From positions 1 through 64,000 of the forward strand of contig JAFEMH010002580.1 in NCBI GenBank assembly GCA_022495995.1: DNA of 64,000 nucleotides, in the 5' to 3' direction. The notes under the pieces are model-generated. The model ran no database searches. It was given only the letters and a program-made list of their open reading frames with translations, and was not told the DNA's origin. Positions 30,736 to 41,930 of this stretch are shown here, one piece after another. The DNA is from Adenophora triphylla var. japonica. Its lineage: Eukaryota > Streptophyta > Magnoliopsida > Asterales > Campanulaceae. Within the stretch, counting starts at the first letter, position 1. Each line of letters begins with the position of its first letter. Position numbers and translations under genes: made by a program.

Positions 30736-32418
30736 TTTGCCAAGTTGATTTTGTATTTCATTTTGAAATATTCTAAATATCTCAAACGGCTCACTTTTGA
30801 ACTTCATCAGATAGACATAGCTATATCTAGATAAGTCATCAGTGAATGTAATGAAATACCGAAATCCTCCCCTAGCAATGCTACTTAATGGTCCACATAC
30901 ATCCGTATGTATTAGGGCCAATAAGTCACTAGCCCTTCCACTACTCTTAGTGTAGGGTGGTTTGGTCATTTTACCCAATAAACAAGATTCGCATATCTCG
31001 TATGATTCATAATCATGTGAGTCTAAAAGTCCATCTTTATGGAGTTTAGAAATACGTTTCTCATTTATATGAACAAGCCGGCAATGCCACATGAATGTGT
31101 TGTTCACATCATTCGGTTTAGATTTCGTATTTACATTATAGACATCTTCAACATCATTTTGTTTCTCAACATCAAGGATATAAAGGTCATTAAATGAATT
31201 TGCAATACAATAAAACATATCATTTAAATAAATAGAAAATTTCTTATTCTCAATAAGAAAACTATATCCTTCATTATCCAAACAAGAAACAGAAATAATA
31301 TTCCTACTCAAATCCGGAACGTAATAACAATTGTTCAAAACAAGTACTAGTCCACTAGGTAAAGTGACTTCATAAGTCCCTACGGCTAATGCAGCAACTC
31401 TTTCTCCATTCCCCACATGTAGGTCTACTTCACCTTCTTTGAGTAGCTTTCTATTCTTTAGCCCCTGCATATTTAAACAAATGTGAGATCCACATCCGGT
31501 ATCCAATACCCAAGAACAAGAAGTAGAAAGAAAAATATCTATCATATAGATACCTGAATCAGTAGCAATCGTATTGCCCTTCTTTGCTTTTAGGCCTTCC
31601 TTATAAGCCTTGCATTTTCGCGTCCAATGACCAACTTCTTGGCAATTGTAGCAAATTGCATCCTTTTGAGACACTATGGGTTTTGCCTCTTCGGCATTGA
31701 CAACTTTTGCCTTAGGTTTAGCAACCTTTGCTTTACCTTCTTTGCCTTCCTTTTTGAACCCCTTTCCTTTGTTAACCATTAACACATTTGCGATACAAGG
31801 CTTCTTGATATTTTTCTCTGCAGTCTTAAGCATCGTATGCAATTTTGACAGATTTTTCTCCATTCCACTCATGTTATAGTTCATAATGAAATGACCATAA
31901 CTTTCAGGCAATGAATTCAATATCGTATCCGTTGCGAGTTCCAAACTCATATGATACCCAAGCCTATCAAGGTGCTCAATATATCCTTTCATCTTAAGGA
32001 CATGAGGACCTACCGACTGTCCCTCTTGCATCTTGCATGCATTAAGAGCCTTCACCACATCATACCTCTCTTGCCTAGCTTGCACTTGGAACATTTCCTT
32101 TAAGCTCTGTACTAGGTCAAAAGCTACTTCCATGTGTTCAAGGTCCTTCGGAAGAGCCTTACACATGGTGGCAAGCATATGGCAGGCAACATCATTAGAA
32201 TCATCAACATGTTTCTTATGTTGCTCCTTATCTTCCCTTGCAGCATTGGTAGGGGGTTCTGCAGGAATTGGTTCGTCAAGAACGTACAATTTCTTCTCTT
32301 GCCTAAGAACAATTCTTAAGCTTCTGATCCAATCAGAATAGTTTGTATCGTTCTCTTTGAGCTTGTCCTTCTCAAGGATGGATCGCAGCGACAAAGGTTG
32401 ATTATTTTGAGATGCCAT
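30694..32418 (-). pseudogene. Copia gag, protease and integrase N-terminal half
   Basis: One long open frame from the ATG at 32418 (MASQNNQPLSLRSILEKDKL). The start is the first Met of the conserved gag N-terminus; 19 more residues lie upstream in frame. The UBN2-type gag domain (DWIRSLRIVLRQEKKLYVLD, ERYDVVKALNACKMQEGQSV) is followed by a lysine-rich stretch and the CCHC knuckle CYNCQEVGHWTRKC. Protease active site WVLDTGCGSHIC. GAG_pre-integrase MWHCRLVHINEKR and CESCLLGKMTKPPY. Integrase first Asp in FITFTDDLSRYSYVYLMKF. The frame fails before the second Asp near 30735. This is the best-preserved copia frame in the window. Confidence 0.85.
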
Positions 32419-32695
32419 TCTACAATAAGATATACAAATAATATGAGCACATATAAGTATCAAAACATTTAACATCTAAGAGACAAATAATGTATTTCAT
32501 AAATGCTCTCACTAAATTATACACCTTCAAATACAAGAATGTATCATATAATTATAATGGGCTAAGATCCATATTTCACTTAATTTTGGTTTAACTGAGT
32601 CAATGCCCGAAATCAAGCTATTTAGGTAGATAACACTTATCAATCATACCATATATGACTCTTAGATCTTTTATGAGATTCTAGACATCATATGT
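32419..32695 (-). other. Leader of fourth copia, distal part
   Basis: AT-rich untranslated DNA between gag start and element A; the proximal part of the same leader is at 55910-56358. Confidence 0.7.
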
Positions 32696-33756
32696 TGTAG
32701 ACACCCCATTCTGAACCCATAATTACATGATTACACTACTCTTCATCTCTCTTTTGTGTTTTGATGAAAGCATATCAGTTTCGTCATGTTTCGTTAAGTT
32801 TCTAACTAACCTCTTTATTTTTGGACCTAACTGACTAACGGAACAACTGAAGAGGACAAAATAGTCATCAGACTAGTTATCTCGCACGAGATATCATATC
32901 TCGCGCGAGATATCCCCTCGACAGGATGTGCAGAAATCACTCTCCTTCTCCGTTTCAAACTCTCTTTTTGGATAAAACCTTATCAATTCGGGTATCCAAT
33001 CAGAACTGAGTTACGGAACCTTCCTAGGGATTTTACCTCTCCACCTTCACCTCTCCAACCTCCTATAAATACTTTGGATGACTTTCAAGTGTTTCAAAGG
33101 TCGACAATTCCCCGATCCTTGATCAAGAAAACACACAACACACACAATTTGTTGGTTTCTTTCCACGAAAGACTCCTTCAAATCACTCACAAACAACTCC
33201 TAAATTCGTCCTTCAACCACGTTGATTGACGAACATCGAAGCCCGAATCAAAGGACCAAGGCGAAGCTCCGTCCGCATCAAGATCCAAATCAAGGATCGA
33301 GGCGAAGCTCTGTCCGTATCAAGTTTCAACTCTAAACTTGAGTCGAAACTCTGTCTGAATCTCTCCTCAAAAGGTAATCATCCTTTAACTTTCGTTTCTC
33401 TTCTCAACCCCTCTATTGATTTTAGAGTAGTGTAATCCCATCAAAAGGATTAGCCTAGAGTCCCTTCAGACAATGGAGGCGATCTCGAAGCATACAATCC
33501 GACATTCCTAATCAAGAAATTGATTAGGGTTTACTTGTTTTCTTGAATTATTTATTTTAAAGATTGAAAACCTCTCTTTTCTTTAGCAAGACCGATCTCC
33601 GGATTGGGTGAAATGGATGCTCCTTGACCTACCCATTTCATAACCTAAGCCCCGAACCCAAATCTCTTTCAAAATGGTTTTCCTATGTTTCCAATCGAAT
33701 AATATAGGTGGCGACTCAAAAAGATGAAAAGATGAAAATTTTCTCACAACGCTACA
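32696..33756 (+). repeat. 5' LTR of element A
   Basis: TGTAGACACCCC ... ACGCTACA, 1061 bp. Perfect palindromes ATCTCGCACGAGAT-type at 32879-32892 (two central mismatches) and ATCTCGCGCGAGAT at 32898-32911, TATA box CTATAAATA at 33063-33071. Downstream, about 33230-33370, a roughly 35-bp word with core AGGCGAAGCTC is repeated two to three times. Confidence 0.95.
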
Positions 33757-33757
33757 G

Positions 33758-33776
33758 TGGCGACTCCGCTGGGGAC
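33758..33776 (+). promoter_or_regulatory. Primer-binding site of element A
   Basis: TGGCGACTCCGCTGGGGAC, one base after the LTR. Element B has the same sequence in the corresponding place. It differs from the methionine-tRNA type of the copia elements. Confidence 0.85.
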
Positions 33777-35189
33777 TTAAAATTAAGAGGTTTAAACTTG
33801 CGTCAAAATTAAAAGAGAGGTTTTCAAAAAATTTGTAAATTCGAATTTTTTGCTCTCAAATGAGGCATGTCTCGCGGCGAGGTATCATATCTCGTGCGAG
33901 ATATTGCTTCGGCAATCTGGTTGTTTTCTGGTTTCTCCCGTTTGTCTCATAGTTCAAGACGAGAGCCGAACATGCAAGGGGGATCCCAGAATTCATTATC
34001 TGCAGAGTTCCCGCATCTTAAGGCCTCCCTTAAGGTGTAGAACTAGAACCTTCGTTTTCTTTAAATAATTGATTATTATTTATAAACTGCGTGCGATTGG
34101 GTTTTATTTAATTAAAGTCCGGTCCATTGGGGATTCGGGAGTTGTAAATTGAATTATTTATCTCTCTTTCTCTCTCTTTATGTGGAACTACGACGGCCTG
34201 AGTCTTCCTAAATTGGGAGAAACGTAGGCAACCACTTGGTGTGGCCACTATCTGTTTTTCTTTTGATTTTCAAAAAAAAACTTTCTATTTCACTCTATCA
34301 CCTAGATTGACTCTCACACACGCGCACTCATGCTATATCTGTCATTGCACTACATACCCCGATTAACCCGGGACCCACACTAAGGACGAATGACGGTAAC
34401 CACCTAGTCGCCGGTCTCTCCGAAGTTGGATCATCCCACTCCGCGTATTCAATCCACCTAGATTGTCATATCGCGGGGAGCCTAGCCTTCCAGCCCTGCA
34501 TCGCCACATATCATGTAGATTGTCTTTCTAGGAACACTCCGTGACCGGTCGGTTTTGACTCGGTAATTTTTCTTGTCTTTGACCAAAATAAAGTTAATGT
34601 AAAATTGACTATCGAGAAAGGATTCAGAAAAGTCCCTTCGGAAAAAGAAAAAGTCCCTTCGGAAATGTCCCTTCGGAATGACCCTTTCGGAAGTCCCTTT
34701 AAAGAAAAAAAATCCTTCCGATCAGTTTTACATGGCTTTATTTTACAAAGAATGGTTAATTACCTAGTCCCTAGGTTTGGTTTGAATTACGTATACCTGC
34801 AAGATTTACCTAGGATGCTAGATAGAAAACGGATCTTTGTCCGTCCGACCATGAATCTAGGAAATAAAATGAGGAAAAATCCATCTTTCCGAATGGTTAT
34901 CTCGTGCGAGATAACCTAGTCTCGCGCGAGATATTATTTGCAGATTTCGTGTTTGTGATTGATAATCGATGTGCGCTCCCTCCTTGAGTCAAAACTCCGT
35001 CTATAATAAAAATAAAAGTTCAAAAAAATCACTCGTGAGGTAATTTTAACCATCATCCTTTTCTTCATCTAGGATCGTTTGGGGCTAATATTCAAAAAGA
35101 CGTTTCGTTAGGATATCTCGAGTAAATCTCTAAGGTCGTCAAGCTCCCTTACCTCTCCAACGGTAACAATTCAATTTCTTTCCGACACG
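33777..35189 (+). other. Untranslated leader of element A
   Basis: Contains more TCTCG...CGAG palindromes (33870-33902, 34899-34933), an ACGTAGGCA word (34210-34218), and five copies of a GTCCCTTCGGAA-like word at about 34625-34715. No gene. Confidence 0.7.
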
Positions 35190-36197
35190 ATGAATTCCGA
35201 AGCACTCAAAAAGGAAATTGAGGATCAAAGGATTCGATATGAAGAAATGCTACAAGCCCAAGCCGATGAAATGGAGGCCCGATTAGAACTTGAAAGGAGA
35301 ATCCAAGCCGGGGAAATGAAAGCCATGGTTGACGAACTCCAAGCCATGAAACTACAATTGGCCGAATTAAGCTCAAAGAAGAAAGAAAGTAGGACCTCTT
35401 CTGATGATGAAGTATCATACACTAAGAAAGCTAAAAACCACCGCAAGCACAAGAAAAAGGTGCATGAGTCTAGCTCATCATCTTCCTCCTCTGACAATGA
35501 GAGTTATGCTTCAAAGAAAGAAAGAAAGAGGGAAAGCAAGAACGAACCCCTTACCATGGCAATGCTAGAAAAGAAACTTGCATCCCTCGATGTGAGTAAA
35601 GGAGCCTCGCTCTCTATTGACTATGACACCCTTCGTCAATCTATGTCAAAGCTTCCTAGAAAGTACAAGACACCCGACATTGCCAAATTCAATGGCACTA
35701 CTTGTCCAAAAATCCATCTGGAAACCTACTCTTGGGCCATGCTACCTATGGGTGTTGATGACAACTTGCTAGTTCAATGCTTCCCTCAAACCCTCGATGG
35801 TGCCGCTAGAGATTGGTACATGACTCTTCCACTCTCCACAAGGCTTGATTGGCCACTCGCCAGTCGTGCCTTCCAAGAACAATTTGAGGACAACACTACC
35901 TACCGCACTACTAGAAGGGACCTTGAGCAAACTAAGCAACAACAAAATGAGTCATTCGCAGACTTCGTCAAAAGATGGAGGACCAAACTGACTGAAATCG
36001 TTGATAGGCCAAGCCTAGACGAACAAATTCATATCCTACTTCAATGTCTCCGCGAAGAGTACCAAGAGAAGCTTGCCGGCAATTACTTCCCTAGTTTCCT
36101 CGAACTCCATAAATCGGGCCTTAGAGTTGATGAATTGATCCTTCTTAGAAAGAATTCAGAAAAGGAGAATCGTCCAATAAAGGGGAGCACCGGTCGT
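35190..36197 (+). CDS. Element A gag, first part (interrupted by element B)
   Basis: 336 codons from ATG 35190 to the target site of element B; the frame continues after B at 51808. N-terminal coiled coil rich in Glu, Gln and Leu (residues 1-70), a serine/acidic stretch (SSSSSSSSDNES) between lysine-rich blocks (KKAKNHRKHKKK), then the Retrotrans_gag domain (about residues 160-330: FNGTTCPKIHLETY, FPQTLDGAARDWYMTLP, ESFADFVKRWRTK). No stop in the frame. Gag forms particles and packages RNA. An apparent C-terminus beyond 36197 is read-through into B's LTR and is not native. Confidence 0.9.
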
Positions 36198-37279
36198 TGT
36201 GAATACCCCGTCCCGATGCAACGCGCATTCGGAAGTTTGAAATAATTAATTATATAAAGTCGGATCGAAATAGGATATTCATTTAGTGACACTCGATTTA
36301 AACCATATTAAAAATATTAATTTAAATTTTGAGAGTCGCCACGCCACTTTGATATAGCCCAAAGCTTTGAAAAAAGGCTAAATATGTGATTGGGTTCGGG
36401 GGTCAAGTTACAACAGAAGAAGAAACGCTATCACTCCTATTGCCCGACGGATCGGTCTTTCTAGCATGTGGGGTGTTAGTTGTGTGCGGTGTTTACAGGA
36501 ATAGATAGAAGAAACGGGATCATGCATAAGGAGGAGGGGAGAGAAAGAATTAATTGATGATCACACCCTAGAACCTTTGAGTTAGGCCCTCGGAAGGTGC
36601 ACTAATCAACGTTCATCCTTGGGGGATTGTTGATCATGGGATAATTATAACTAAGGTGGAAGGAAAGAAATAGTTCCTAGATCCATTGGATTTCTTAGGG
36701 TGAAACCTTAGATCATCCTCGGCTATGAACAATTAAATATATTAAAATAACCCTAAATCTAGCATATATGGCATAAGCAAGAAATAAAGCAATTAAAATA
36801 TACCAAGCATGCAAACAATAATAATAAAGACAATAATAAAGAACAAGAATATTAAAAAGAGAGTCTTACCAATTGTAGCAAGACTTGGGGGTCGAATCTT
36901 GGCGATTCGAGAGGAAAAAGAAGAACTGAGGGTTAAAGCAAGTGTAGCTCACTTCTCCCGGAGAAAATTGTGTGTCAATATGGGGAGCCGGGCACCCCTA
37001 TTTATAATACCTCGGTAGCCCAGGTTTGGGCCTCTAAAGGGTCGATCGGCTCTAGGATTGAAGGGTCGATCGGCTCTAAATAAAAGGGTCGATCGGCCAA
37101 TGCACGGGCAAAGGGCCGATCGGCTCTTCCAATCCGGCGTCCTTTCCAAGTGACAGCCGACGACGGCGCGGTGCGGAAGAATTTAATGAATTAGGGTTTT
37201 TAGGGTTTCTCTAGGGTTTCTAATTAATATCAACCGGGCCAGGTATTTGGACTACCTTTTTTCGGACCGGGTACTAACA
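36198..37279 (-). repeat. 3' LTR of element B
   Basis: 1082 bp. Minus strand TGTTAGTACCCGG ... GGGGTATTCACA. TATA box GTATTATAAATAGGGG around 37010-36995, with four GTCGATCGGC / GCCGATCGGC palindromes just upstream (37039-37126). Differs from the 5' LTR by a few substitutions and short indels. Confidence 0.95.
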
Positions 37280-37290
37280 GTAGCCCCTCG
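37280..37290 (-). promoter_or_regulatory. Polypurine tract of element B
   Basis: Minus strand CGAGGGGCTAC directly before the 3' LTR. Confidence 0.8.
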
Positions 37291-37499
37291 GCGACGCTTC
37301 TTGTAAGACAAGTGGGGTCGACGATAAAATAAAGGATCCGTCCTGAAAAAAGGGATTTCAGGAGGTAAAGAAAGTGATTTTGCGAATGTGAGGTTGGGAC
37401 TCGATCTGAGTCGCAAAAAAGATGACCAGGTAGGTCAAGCGGCTGGACCCACGTCGGGCTACCTACGTATCCCAAAAGGAATCAAGCCAAGTCGTAGTT

Positions 37500-37840
37500 C
37501 GAAAAGGAGAGTCAAGTATAGTCTTGCCTTCTCCGTGAGAAAATATGTGGAAAGGAAATTCAAGAAGTGTAGTCTTGATTTTTCCGTGTGAGAATATGTG
37601 GAAAGGAATTTCAAGAAGTGTAGTCTTGATTTTTCCGTTGAAAATATGTGGAAAGGAAATTCAAGAAGTGTAGTCTTGAAATTTCCCTTTGAAAATATGT
37701 GGAAAGGAAATTCAAGAAGTGTAGTCTTGAAATTTCCCTTTGAAAATATGTGGAAAGGAAATTCAAGAAGTGTAGTCTTGAAATTTCCCTTTGAAAATTG
37801 AATGTGATGGAACGAATCAAGTGTAGTCTTGATTCGTGTC
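37500..37840 (-). repeat. 53-bp tandem repeat with TGTAGT-loop hairpins
   Basis: About five units with core ATGTGGAAAGGAAATTCAAG then AAGTGTAGTCTTG. Each contains an inverted CAAG...CTTG pair around GTGTAGT. The right-most copy (37812-37837) is a perfect 10-bp stem, arms ACGAATCAAG and CTTGATTCGT, around TGTAGT. The left-most copy has CAAG-TATAGT-CTTG. Confidence 0.85.
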
Positions 37841-38180
37841 CCAAGAGAAAGTATATGGGGCAATGTGGAAAAAACTGTGTGGGAATCAAAAACTAAGCAT
37901 TTGACTTTTTGCGGGAGTCACCCCGGAAAAATATTAATATAAAAAAAAAAGTTTGGAATTTATGAAATAAATAAAAAAGAAGAGGTTTTATTTTAAAAAA
38001 GGGTTTTAAAAAACGGTTGTATTTTGGAAAATGGGGGAATTTTTGAAAATGGGGATTTGTTTTGGGGAAGGGGAAAAGTTTTTTTAAAAAAAAAGAGAGT
38101 TCCTCGGGAATGAGGAGTAATAAATTGGCCAGTCAACATACTCTGACCGAGGGGGACACGCGTCAGGCCTAGAGACTGAA

Positions 38181-38338
38181 GGGCCGATCGGCCCTATGCC
38201 CTGATTGGCTGGGGCCATTTGACGAGGATCGGGGTCGCCAGGGAGAAATCTTGGCCGTTGGATCAGGCAAAGAAACACAAAAATGGGAGGGCCGATCGGC
38301 CCTTGACTCCCATTGGCTGAAAAAGCGGCCGATCGGCC
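38181..38338. promoter_or_regulatory. Palindrome cluster upstream of antisense PMD gene
   Basis: Three GGCCGATCGGCC palindromes (38181-38194, 38289-38302, 38325-38338), 136-290 bp before the ATG. Same word as in the LTR promoter. Confidence 0.6.
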
Positions 38339-38473
38339 TTAAGAGTCGCGAACTTCTTCTTCTCCAAATCACTTTCTTCTTCTTCCTCTGAAATTCTTCT
38401 TCTCCGTCGAGTTCTTGAAGGTTTCTTGCCGGAAGAATTCTTTTGTTCCTTTGATTTGTGCTGAGATCTCACC

Positions 38474-40485
38474 ATGAATCCTCCAGATTGGGTTGAAGAT
38501 GTGATTTCCATGATGAATTGCCCGGATTATCAGTCATTGGGTTCATACACCGGCGGCGTGGGTGATCTTCATGGTTATGGTGGAGGAGTAGGGGCTAGTG
38601 GCCACGGTGACGGTGGCAGCCGCGGCTTTGGTGATTTTAGGGGTGGTTTTGGTGATATGGGTGGTGGTTTTGGAGGTTATGGAGGTGGCAGCCATGGCGG
38701 CAGTGGTGGCGGTTATGGCGGTGTCGGCGGCGGCAGCCATGGTGGTGATGGCGGTGGGTATGGCGGCAACGGTGGTGGCCATGGCGGGAATGGTGGGAAT
38801 GAGGGTGGTGATGATGATGAAGAGGAGGTGGATGTTGATGCCGGGGAGAGTGACCGGAGTGACGCCGGCAGGAATGCCGAGGCTAGGAGGCGGCGAGCTT
38901 CGCGTAACTATCGGCCTTCGAGGCTGTTCTTTCTATTGCACAACCAGGCGGACTTTTATGCGGGCCTGAATTTTCATGGATCTACTGGTCTCCGATCCCG
39001 CGTCGGGATGAAGGTACAATTTATTTAACAATATAATAATTGATACATGTGCAAAGTATTTTTTTATTTAAAATGCGAGTAATGACACATACATCTTTGT
39101 GTTTACTGCAGATGAAGAAGATGAAGGGACGTAGTTCCCTTAAGGCGGTTGGTGAGCTATGGGCGCTGTTGCCGGCCGGTGAGGGTGGTCCTCGCGAGAT
39201 GGTGTGGAACTTGGGGTTGGGCCCCTTTTTTGATATGGTTGCACTGATGGGTCAGACCCGGAAGTGTAATGCGGTGGTGAAGGTGTGTCGTGAGTTCTGG
39301 TGGGACACGACACATACTTTCCATACGAGTTGGGGTGAGGCTACGATCACTCCTACGGCTTTGCCGTCCTCACCGGGTTGAGGTTTACGGATGTAGTGTT
39401 GCCTTTTGATGAGACCCACATTCGACAAGGCTCGTCGGGATTCGGTTGTTCGGTGCTAGCGTTGGCCGAGCAGAACCGGTGTTGACGCGGGGAAGGCTGT
39501 ACAAGCTTGTAGAGGCTGCTATCGATCGATATAGAGTCGGTCGGTATGGGATGGACACACTCTTGTCCGGGATTCCTCTGAGTACGGTTTATCGGTGGCT
39601 CTCTTTCCCAACTCGGGCCCGGTGTGCCGATTCTCTTTATTGGGCGCCTTGTCAGGCTTGGACTTAGTGCGGCATATTTCTTGGGGGTGGGGCCGGCTTG
39701 GTGGCTATGCGGGCCCTTGACCTGTCTCGAGGTCCAACACCTCTTCTTTCGATGCTTTCCACTTTGTATCGGAGGTACGCTAACTCTGGTTATTTTCATT
39801 ACCTATTACTCAAATCACTTTCTTTTTTCTGTCTTAAATATCTGCTTTTCCGTCTTTTTCAGGCTTGGGTTTATGAGATCTTCGGCGTTGCGCCGTTCAC
39901 CTTACGGGACCGGACTCGGGATGTGCCCGTCTTGCGGTCTTGGAGGAAGGAGAACCGGGTTGAGGGATATCCGAAGGCAGGTTCGCGAATCGATTTGAGG
40001 GTTGTGTTTGATGGTCCCGGTAGACTGAGCTTTTACTCTTCCCTTGGACCCCAGAGGCTTCCGAGGTCAAATTGGTCTTGCATTCGGGATATTCTTGCTT
40101 CCTTGTAGCTGGTTGGATTGCTTGCCGACGAGATGTATGCGGGCGGCGGGTATCGAGACAGCACCATGCGTGGGCTCCTCTTTATGCGCAACGGCATCCT
40201 CCCAAGAATATGTGGTATCCGAACCGACTGCCGAGGAGGATGGAGTACCTGTATGGGGTCCCCGCTCATCACTTCCGCCTTGACATGCCTTACGTAGATT
40301 TTGTAGCTCTTTATACGAGATCACCACGGGTGGTGCGGCGGGCTGCCGCGGAGGCCAGTTTCTTGGTATGGGAGCGAGGATCCGGTTATTCTGAGCGGAT
40401 GGGTGCTCCACCTCCCGAGATAGTAGATATGCCTCCCTTTCTGATCACTTCTATGTGCACATGGGCGACGGGGAGGTGCGAGTAG
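38474..40485 (+). pseudogene. Antisense plant-mobile-domain (PMD) gene in element B
   Basis: Opposite strand to gag-pol. Exon 1 (38474-39013) encodes a glycine-rich N-terminus (many GGYGG/GGSHGG), an acidic stretch and an arginine-rich block (NAEARRRRASRNYRPSR). A GT-AG intron of 98 bp (39014-39111) follows. Exon 2 resembles plant mobile domain proteins: WDTTHTFHTSWGEATIT, then after a one-base shift near 39352, YGFAVLTGLRFTDVVLPFD and GMDTLLSGIPLSTVYRWLSF. A second likely intron is 39775-39862, followed by AWVYEIFGVAP and a degenerate C-terminus to about 40485. PMD proteins are known in host genes (MAIN/MAIL family) and in mobile elements, but their enzymatic role is unclear. Shifts make this copy defective. 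Confidence 0.65.
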
Positions 40486-41054
40486 ACTTGACACCCACGA
40501 GAGGCGACGCGGTCGAGGGTGCTCATCTTCCTCCCGGTGGTCGGCGGGGTATGCCTTTTACCTTTCCTCTTTATATACTTTTGGTATTTATACTTTAGGC
40601 CGTGATGTAACTCTCGCCCTTTGATTTTTCGGAGTCACTCGGGAGTCTTATGTGCGGTCGGTGAGGCACGGATAATGTGCGGCCGTCTGGCCGAGGAGTG
40701 CGGTGGCGGCGCTTTCATGCCAATCCGGAGATCGGTAGATGTGGATCCGGCAGTGGAGACGGCGCTCCCAGGGTGAGGGTAGCTCGACATCCGGATTCTC
40801 TCGCGGCCGTGCCTCGACTTCCCGTAGGGGTCATTAGGATTTTTATTTTTAATGTAGTACCTGTAGGGAAAAAGTAGGAGCATGCAGACTCTAGATTTTA
40901 TGCTGACTCACTGATGTATGCGACTGATTTATGTACTAGTTTATGGATTTAATATATAAAAGTTAGTCTTTTCCATTTACGTACATTTCTATTTTTGGAC
41001 TTTATCTACTTTTGTACACTGCATTGGACAAAATGAGGACAAATCAAAGTAAAA

Positions 41055-41135
41055 TAAAATAAAGTAAAAATTGAAAATAGAAAATAATAATAATAAAGAA
41101 TAAAGAATAAAGATAAAAAATAAAATAAAAGAGCA
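41055..41135. repeat. A-rich simple repeat
   Basis: AAATAAAATAAAGTAAA-type low-complexity DNA between the two antisense ORFs. Confidence 0.8.
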
Positions 41136-41206
41136 AAAGGAGGGGCCTTGGGATGCGTAAAGGCTCTGAAGCCGAGAGCGGAGTCTTACGGGAGAGACGA
41201 ATAAAG

Positions 41207-41289
41207 GGTCGATCGGCCCAAAGTTAAAGGTCCGATCGGCCTTTTACTAAAAAAGCGGCGGTTGTGATTGGTGATGGGCGATCGGCCCT
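41207..41289. promoter_or_regulatory. Palindrome cluster upstream of antisense ORF 2
   Basis: Three copies (41207-41220, 41230-41242, 41277-41289) of the GATCGGCC word, 64-150 bp before the TATA box at 41353. Confidence 0.6.
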
Positions 41290-41480
41290 CAGCACTCTGC
41301 ACGGATTGTTACCTACGTCCTTTCTGTACGGATTTTCCCATGCTCGAAACCCTATATATAATTCCCTTGTCGGCTACCGATTAGTCGGGTACCAATCATA
41401 ATTTTCTCTCCTCTCTTTCTTCGTCTTCTTTTTCCTTTTTTTCTTTGTGGACACACCTGAATTCTCATCCCTCCGTCTTG

Positions 41481-41930
41481 ATGGAAAAGCAAAACAATTT
41501 TGAGAGTGATTTGACCGTTTGGGTATCCAAGGTACCTCGGTCTGTTCGCCATGCTTTTGATAAACGCTTTGGGGTGAAGTGTGTTTGGTCCCTTTTGCCC
41601 ATGCATCCCAATTGGAATCTTTTACATGCTGCCGCTGCTTTGATGGTAAGCTTATGGAGTTCTCATGGGATGCCACGAGCCTATCTTGCGCAGCGGACCC
41701 TTAGCACTCATTTGTCGCATGCTTATTTGACATGGTATGAAGAAAACTTGGGACCGATGAGGGAGACTTTGTATGACTTGAGACGGAGATTGGTTCCTAA
41801 CATATCTTCGAGCCGTTTTCTCAGAGACAAGGAGGCTTTGGGGATTTCTCTAGACACAGTGGAGGAGAATCCTCCCAAGAGGATGGAGCGGAAGTTGAAG
41901 GGTAAGGCGATCGAGGAGGTTCCCCATTAA
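41481..41930 (+). CDS. Second antisense ORF in element B, unknown function
   Basis: About 150 residues from ATG 41481 (MEKQNNFESDLTVWVSKVPR); an in-frame Met at 41445 adds 12 residues. A TATA box (41353-41361) lies about 120 bp upstream. Readable features are VWSLLPMHPNWNLLHAAAAL and a basic tail. After the stop another frame continues with a very basic stretch (KKKKYLPYFKREDKKKPTRR), so the protein may have been longer with a nuclear-localisation-like tail. I recognise no family with confidence; a distant relation to plant transposon-associated domains is possible. Confidence 0.5.
   Translation: MEKQNNFESDLTVWVSKVPRSVRHAFDKRFGVKCVWSLLPMHPNWNLLHAAAALMVSLWSSHGMPRAYLAQRTLSTHLSHAYLTWYEENLGPMRETLYDLRRRLVPNISSSRFLRDKEALGISLDTVEENPPKRMERKLKGKAIEEVPH

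Noticed and set aside
33226..33435. Small ORF present twice (also 55374-55583)
   Set aside because: Inside the LTRs of element A; no known domain and made of a short DNA repeat.
36809..37018. Small ORF present twice (also 51343-51552)
   Set aside because: Both copies lie inside the LTRs of element B; duplication is explained by the LTR pair and not by a conserved gene.
37459..37889. Repeated-peptide ORFs on both strands
   Set aside because: Produced by the 53-bp tandem repeat; no start context or homology.
38543..38969. Long Ala/Thr/Val-rich ORFs overlapping the PMD exon 1 region
   Set aside because: Shadow frames of a glycine-repeat coding sequence; low complexity only.
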